Source: Terrimesophilobacter sp038243605
Lineage (GTDB): Bacteria > Actinomycetota > Actinomycetes > Actinomycetales > Microbacteriaceae
Direction of reading: 5' to 3'
DNA length: 64,000 nucleotides
NCBI GenBank assembly: GCA_038243605.1
Contig: JBBSQX010000004.1
Coordinates: 104,732-168,731, forward strand
A program made the translations under genes and the position numbers. Positions 59,401 through 64,000 of this stretch are shown in pieces (positions within the stretch are counted from its first letter, which is position 1; every line of letters begins with the position of its first letter). A model generated the notes under the pieces. It was not told the origin of the DNA and made no database searches. It saw only the letters and a program-made list of their open reading frames with translations.

Positions 59401-60606
59401 GTGACAGAGCACTCAGCCCGACTCCCTGTGCCGCCACGCAATCTTGCCGCGACGATCACCGCGCGTTCCGTTTTGAGAGCTGGCTGGGCAGTATCTGGGG
59501 TTTACCTTTTCATCAGCCTTCTCACGCTAGGAAGCCTGTGGGTGGATCGCGGGTACGGCCCCCTCGCCTTGCTCCCGCTTGCGGCGCTGCTCTCGATTGC
59601 CGCTTCTCTCGTATTTTTGGCTCGCAAACCAAACTGGCGCAGAGGAGTTCTTTTTCTCGCCGTCGGCACAGTCTCGATATACCTGTGGGTCCTTGGGTTG
59701 CTTTCGCTTGACCCGTCGTTGAACACGCACGGAATTTATTTACTCAACCGCATGACAGTGGTCTTGCTCCTCATTGGCGCCGTGAGCACACTCCTTGTAC
59801 ACGGGGTGCTGTGGTGCATAGCCGGTTGGGGGTTGGGGTCGATAGCGACTGCCCTCGCCCAAGCGACCGTTGGCTTGGAGATAACGCCAGGATACGGCCC
59901 GGTATTGTCGCTTCTCGCTTACCTCATCATCATTACGATGTTTGTTCTGATCAAACGAAGCCAACTCCGGTTCAATTCAGCGTTCTCTGCCAAGCACATC
60001 GAACCCGCGAGAATCGCCGGGCAGCGGGAATTGGAGGAGCGGGCAGTCGTCTTGCTTCACGACACGGTGCTCAATGATCTTGTCGTTCTCGCTCACGGCA
60101 AAGATCAACTTGACGAGCGCACCCGTGTCAGATTTTTGAGCGATATTCGGGCGGTGAAGGAGGCTGAAGTCGAGCCAGAGGCTCTCGACGGTAACGCTGC
60201 AGGCTGGTTGCGTCGTGAGTTTTTCACCATCGTCAACGATTTTCAATGGCGTGGCCTCAGAGTGGAAATTTCGGGCGAAGGTCCAGTTCTGCGGCAGACC
60301 TCACCGCGAGTGGCAGAGGCGCTCGCCGGGGCAGTTCGAAGTTGTCTTGAGAACGTAGTGAGGCACTCATCCTCTAGTTCCGCAGAGCTTTTTGTGGATT
60401 TTTCGGAATCGGTGCTCTCTGTGATGATCGTGGATCAGGGCGTTGGGTTTGACCTCAACGCCGTGCCAAAAGATCGCCTGGGAATTCGACAATCGATCAT
60501 TCAGCGCACCGAAGCGGTGGGTGGGAATGTCAAGATCTGGTCGGCGATCGGCGAAGGGACTTCTGTGCTCATCACGGTTCCGTTGGCGGCTGATGACGAT
60601 GAATAA
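59401..60606 (+). CDS. Orphan membrane sensor histidine kinase
   Basis: A 401-residue kinase. Six or so transmembrane helices occupy residues 30-185; the phosphoacceptor His is H220 in LLHDTVLNDL, the HisKA_3 (NarL/DesK-partner) type. The ATP-binding domain shows the N box ENVVRHSS, G1 DQGVGFD and G2 LGIRQS with the end GEGTSVLITVPL. GTG start. Such kinases pair with LuxR-type response regulators, but none is in the window; the overlapping downstream gene encodes a degenerate membrane relative instead. Signal unknown. Confidence 0.85.
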   Translation: MTEHSARLPVPPRNLAATITARSVLRAGWAVSGVYLFISLLTLGSLWVDRGYGPLALLPLAALLSIAASLVFLARKPNWRRGVLFLAVGTVSIYLWVLGLLSLDPSLNTHGIYLLNRMTVVLLLIGAVSTLLVHGVLWCIAGWGLGSIATALAQATVGLEITPGYGPVLSLLAYLIIITMFVLIKRSQLRFNSAFSAKHIEPARIAGQRELEERAVVLLHDTVLNDLVVLAHGKDQLDERTRVRFLSDIRAVKEAEVEPEALDGNAAGWLRREFFTIVNDFQWRGLRVEISGEGPVLRQTSPRVAEALAGAVRSCLENVVRHSSSSSAELFVDFSESVLSVMIVDQGVGFDLNAVPKDRLGIRQSIIQRTEAVGGNVKIWSAIGEGTSVLITVPLAADDDE

Positions 60607-61750
60607 CGCATGGCGGTTTTCCCCACGAGAAGTTGACCTGCTCAGTTGGTTCACGGGACCGCTCGTTCCCATGGTTTTTGGTGGCGTTGCGACGACGTTT
60701 GGGCTCGCGATGGCTTTGATAGCTCAGGGTGGCGCGCTGAGAATAGCATTCGGATGTCTTTCGGTCTTCGTGATGGTGGTGGCGTTCAGTTCGGTTCTCT
60801 TCCTCGCTCCACGTCGACGGGTGAAGCTCAATCCGATGGTCACTTTCACGCCAGTCGGCATCGGCTGGGTTGCCATGCTGCTGGGTGTCGCAAGTGAGTG
60901 GGGCACGACCGTTCCCTTCGAGTTGCGCTGGTCCCCTATTACGTTCGCGCTCTTGCTTGCGAGCCTTTCGCCCTACCTTTCCGCGGTGCGTATTCTCATC
61001 ATCGGCACGCTGAGCACCGCTGTTTCACTAAGCGTGACCGCGCTCAGTCTCACCGCCGAACCACACCCCAGCTATTGGCCACCTCTTGTTGCGCTACTTG
61101 TCGGTGGCGGTATGATCCTGATTGCCACTGCCGCCTCGACGGTGTTCTGCTACCAGGTTGTGGCTCGAACGATGCGGTGGGCGGCCTCACCCTCAGGTGA
61201 AGCTATTTCTAGTGGTGTGCTTGGTGAAGCTGCTCGTCGCCGAATATTGCGACAGGAACTTTCGAGCGTGAGCGACCGAGTGCTTCCTCTTCTCGAGAGA
61301 GTCACGGAGTCTGGAGTAGTCACTGAGGCTGACCGGGTGCAAGCGAAGGCATTGTCTGAGAGCATTCGTGCTGAATTGGTGGAACGGTCAAATCTCAGTT
61401 GGCTCGAGTCTCTGACACGACAAATGAATATCACCGTCATTGACCACGACCGTCTTGCAGAGCGGATGAACCTGGGTCAGCGTTCAGCGCTGCTCGGTCT
61501 GCTCACGGCTGCAACCAAAGAACTCTTCGAGGTCACCACGCCGGTGGTGATCGAGCTACGAGGAGAGGCTAACGGTGCCACTGCCGTCGCGATCAGCGCC
61601 GATCGTGCTTTACCGGAGGGGCGCAAGCTCGTACTCCTCGCCCCGCATTACGTTTCGCTCGCTGCCGCTGTAGACGACGTGGAATGGAATACCGGTGCCA
61701 GAAACAGGCTCCATATGAGTTTCCGTGTACCTCCGCGCAGCGAAGGCTAG
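60593..61750 (+). CDS. Membrane protein related to sensor kinases but lacking catalytic motifs
   Basis: About 385 residues from ATG 60593 (ATG 60599 possible), overlapping the kinase gene by 14 bases. Six to seven membrane helices in the first about 190 residues mirror the kinase, then a cytoplasmic helical region (EAARRRILRQELSSVSDRVL) and a C-terminal alpha/beta part (ATAVAISADRAL, LLAPHYVSLAAAVDDVEW). I find no phosphoacceptor His box, N box or G boxes, so it is probably a regulatory partner or co-sensor. It ends 3 bases from the fba stop. Confidence 0.7.
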   Translation: MTMNNAWRFSPREVDLLSWFTGPLVPMVFGGVATTFGLAMALIAQGGALRIAFGCLSVFVMVVAFSSVLFLAPRRRVKLNPMVTFTPVGIGWVAMLLGVASEWGTTVPFELRWSPITFALLLASLSPYLSAVRILIIGTLSTAVSLSVTALSLTAEPHPSYWPPLVALLVGGGMILIATAASTVFCYQVVARTMRWAASPSGEAISSGVLGEAARRRILRQELSSVSDRVLPLLERVTESGVVTEADRVQAKALSESIRAELVERSNLSWLESLTRQMNITVIDHDRLAERMNLGQRSALLGLLTAATKELFEVTTPVVIELRGEANGATAVAISADRALPEGRKLVLLAPHYVSLAAAVDDVEWNTGARNRLHMSFRVPPRSEG

Positions 61751-61753
61751 CGA

Positions 61754-62785
61754 TTACTTCGCGCTGATCGAGTTCTGCGCCGAACCCAACTGCTGCGTGG
61801 CCTGCAGCACCCGTTGGGCCATCGCTGACTCGGCGACTTTACCCCACGCGCGCGGATCGTACAGTTTCTTGTTGCCGACCTCGCCATCCACTTTGAGAAC
61901 ACCGTCATAATTCTTCAGCATGTAGTCGGCAATGGAGCGAGTGAACGCGTACTGCGTGTCAGTGTCGACATTCATCTTGATCACCCCGTTGCGCACCGCG
62001 GTGGCGATCTCGTCATCGCTCGAACCGGAACCACCGTGGAAGACCAGGTCGAGGGGGTTTGGGCCGGTACCAAATTTGGCGGCAATTCCCGCCTGAATCT
62101 CCGCCAGAAGCTCTGGCTTTAGCTTGACGTTGCCGGGGGCGTAGATGCCGTGCACGTTGCCAAAGGTGAGGGCAGCAATGTAGCGGCCATTCTCACCGAG
62201 CCCAAGTGCCTCCACCATCTGAATGCCATCCTCGACCGTCGTATAAAGGTGCTCGTTGATTTCGTGGCTCACACCATCTTCTTCACCGCCAACAACACCG
62301 ATCTCGACCTCAAGAATGGCGTTGATCGCCTTCATGCGGGGCAGTAGTTCGTTGGCGATCTCAAGGTTTTCGACCATTGGTACGGCAGAACCATCCCACA
62401 TGTGTGACTGAAAGATGGGGTTTCGACCCGCCTTTACCTCCGACTCGGAGGCCTCAATAAGCGGTATGACGAAACTATCGAGCGCGTTCTTAGGGCAGTG
62501 ATCGGTATGCAGAGCAACCGTGATCGGGTAGTTCTTCGCAGACTCGGTAACGAAGGCCGCAAAGGCGAGCGCACCGGACGCCCTGGCTTTGACGCTGTGC
62601 CCAGCGAAGTAGTCGGCACCGCCGGTTGTCACCTGAATGATTCCATCGGAACCCGCTTCAGTGAGGCCCTGGAGCACCGCGTTTATCGTCTGCGAAGACG
62701 AAACGTTGAACGCCGGAAACGCGTAACCATTGCTCTTTGCGCGCTCGAGCATTTCGGCGTATTGGTCTGGGGTAGCAATGGGCAT
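61754..62785 (-). CDS. fba: Class II fructose-bisphosphate aldolase
   Basis: A 343-residue zinc aldolase of glycolysis and gluconeogenesis. ALHTDHCPKN (catalytic Asp and zinc His), EVEIGVVGGEEDGV, GNVHGIY and LVFHGGSGSSDDEI are all present, as in the type IIA group. Divergent from glpX with 79 bases between, so both directions of the fructose-1,6-bisphosphate step may share a control region. Confidence 0.97.
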   Translation of the reverse strand: MPIATPDQYAEMLERAKSNGYAFPAFNVSSSQTINAVLQGLTEAGSDGIIQVTTGGADYFAGHSVKARASGALAFAAFVTESAKNYPITVALHTDHCPKNALDSFVIPLIEASESEVKAGRNPIFQSHMWDGSAVPMVENLEIANELLPRMKAINAILEVEIGVVGGEEDGVSHEINEHLYTTVEDGIQMVEALGLGENGRYIAALTFGNVHGIYAPGNVKLKPELLAEIQAGIAAKFGTGPNPLDLVFHGGSGSSDDEIATAVRNGVIKMNVDTDTQYAFTRSIADYMLKNYDGVLKVDGEVGNKKLYDPRAWGKVAESAMAQRVLQATQQLGSAQNSISAK

Positions 62786-62864
62786 GATGCCTCCTTGGCG
62801 TGCGACGGCAAGTTCTCCCTCAGTCTATCGAGGCCTATCCCTGCATGCTCGATAGGATGGCGAT

Positions 62865-63872
62865 GTGAATGAGTCCACAGATACCGGCACCCTTTTCCTG
62901 CACCCTGACCGCAACCTGGCAATGGAGTTGGTCCGAGCGACCGAAGCTGCTGCCATCCGCGCGTGGCCATTTATCGGTCGCGGCGACAAAATTGCCGCGG
63001 ATGGTGCCGCAGTGGATGCCATGCGCAAATTTTTGGGAACCGTGAACTTCGATGGTGTTGTGGTCATTGGTGAGGGGGAGAAAGACCACGCCCCCATGCT
63101 GTTCAACGGGGAGCATGTTGGCAATGGGCGCGGGCCCGCCTGTGACATCGCGGTTGACCCCATCGATGGCACGTCGCTCACCGCTGCCGGCCGTCAGAAC
63201 GCGATCTCGGTCATTGCGGTGTCGGATCGCGGAAGCATGCTGGATGCCTCCTCCGTCTTCTACATGGACAAGATTGCGGCCGGGCCTGAGGGCCACGGTG
63301 TTCTTGACTTTGAACGACCGATTGCGGAGAACATCCGGGCGCTCGCGAAAGCTCTTGGTAAGCCGGTGGGCGAGATGACGGTGGCGGTACTTGACCGCCC
63401 GCGTCACATCCAGCTCATTGACGACATCCGGGCCACCGGTGCAGGAACCCGCCTCATGCTCGATGGCGATGTTGCTGGCGGCATCAACGCGGCTCGTTAC
63501 GAGTCACGGATTGACATGTGCGTTGGTATTGGTGGAAGCCCTGAAGGCATCACGACAGCGTGCGCGCTCAAAGCTCTTGGTGGGTTCATGCAGGCAAAGC
63601 TCGCGCCCGGCACGGATGAAGAGATCCAGAAGGGCAAGGATGCTGGCCTCGACTTTGACAAAATTATGGACGCCGACGACATGGTTAAGGGCGACAACAC
63701 GTTCTTTGTTGCAACCGGCGTGACCGATGGTGGACTGGTGCGAGGAGTGAGCCGCAACGGGCCCATCATTCGTACCGAAAGCATTGTGTTGCGTTCACGC
63801 TCGGGTACGGCCCGCCGCGTGATTGCCGAGCACCTCGTAGAGAAGTGGCTCGGCGACCTCCCTAACCCGTAG
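62865..63872 (+). CDS. glpX: Class II fructose-1,6-bisphosphatase
   Basis: A 335-residue Li-sensitive phosphatase that makes fructose-6-phosphate for gluconeogenesis, the main FBPase of actinobacteria. The metal motifs VVIGEGEKDHAPM and DIAVDPIDGTSLTAAG, then LMLDGDVAGGINAA and GIGGSPEGITTACALK are intact. GTG 62865 start. Ordinary length and codon use. The about 130 bases that follow to the window end show no further gene start that I can support. Confidence 0.96.
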   Translation: MNESTDTGTLFLHPDRNLAMELVRATEAAAIRAWPFIGRGDKIAADGAAVDAMRKFLGTVNFDGVVVIGEGEKDHAPMLFNGEHVGNGRGPACDIAVDPIDGTSLTAAGRQNAISVIAVSDRGSMLDASSVFYMDKIAAGPEGHGVLDFERPIAENIRALAKALGKPVGEMTVAVLDRPRHIQLIDDIRATGAGTRLMLDGDVAGGINAARYESRIDMCVGIGGSPEGITTACALKALGGFMQAKLAPGTDEEIQKGKDAGLDFDKIMDADDMVKGDNTFFVATGVTDGGLVRGVSRNGPIIRTESIVLRSRSGTARRVIAEHLVEKWLGDLPNP

Positions 63873-64000
63873 TCACGGGGTTTCCGCTGCGCGACAGCTT
63901 CGCGGCCGATCCATTTTCGCTCGGTAGCAAGCCCGCATGGTGTGAGCGGTCCCCAAGTACCCATAGTCGACCACCTGAAGGGGACTTTGGGACCCCTCAA

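Noticed and set aside
63925..64000. Possible hairpin near the window end (CCCCAAGT and ACTTTGGG)
   Set aside because: Pairing is imperfect and the context is cut by the window edge, so no feature is called.

Overview
The window looks like a chromosomal segment of a high-GC actinobacterium, most likely of the family Microbacteriaceae (Micrococcales). This is inferred from gene content: mycothiol S-conjugate amidase (mca), proteins with DUF501, DUF4307, DUF4245 and DUF6264, an actinobacterial-type PIN-PhoH ATPase, frequent GTG starts, and the order pth-mfd-(mazG)-eno-ftsB-DUF501. One counted core line (39181-39240) is 63% GC.

Layout. 1-7.2 kb: end of pth, mfd, small membrane proteins, an XRE regulator with a promoter/operator, and a medium-chain oxidoreductase. 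7.3-16.2 kb: an accessory, defence-like island inserted between mfd and mazG. It holds a Phd-like antitoxin with an unrecognised partner, an MTH1-like Nudix hydrolase, an SRA-HNH modification-dependent endonuclease, a three-gene operon (SMC/Rad50-like ATPase with a zinc ribbon in its coiled coil, a small middle protein, and a protein with a PD-(D/E)XK signature), a convergent SPPY-type DNA methyltransferase, a decayed flavin monooxygenase and a higBA pair whose toxin has an in-frame stop. 16.3-25 kb: CPBP protease, secreted/membrane proteins, mazG, Tat-exported phosphoesterase, ferritin, TetR regulator, hisS. 25-32.6 kb: eno, ftsB, DUF501, S8 protease, ndh, an unusual tRNA-Leu(UAA), and a SecD-like P1-head protein.

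32.6-40.3 kb: a SulP transporter and, divergent from it, a tightly coupled operon tetR-MFS-PLP enzyme-lactone oxidase-GH1 beta-glucosidase, probably for glycoside or sugar-derivative use. 40.4-41.2 kb: one very AT-rich CPBP protease of foreign appearance. 41.4-53.3 kb: housekeeping genes (lemA, htpX, ycaQ-like glycosylase, AI-2E exporter, ilvA, greA, DUF4307, mca, trhA, uppS, class V PLP enzyme, PhoH). 53.3-64 kb: central metabolism and DNA repair (fumC, carbonic anhydrase, DUF4245, xseB, xseA, DUF6264, an orphan membrane histidine kinase with a degenerate partner, fba, glpX).

The main candidate for an undescribed system is the 9.9-14.9 kb cluster. It resembles the published ABC three-component (ABC-3C)/Lamassu defence architecture, with a restriction-endonuclease-like third component, and is joined tail to tail with a DNA methyltransferase. 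A second theme is a dispersed palindromic repeat family that sits at gene ends and supplies the stop codon and last two residues of three unrelated proteins.
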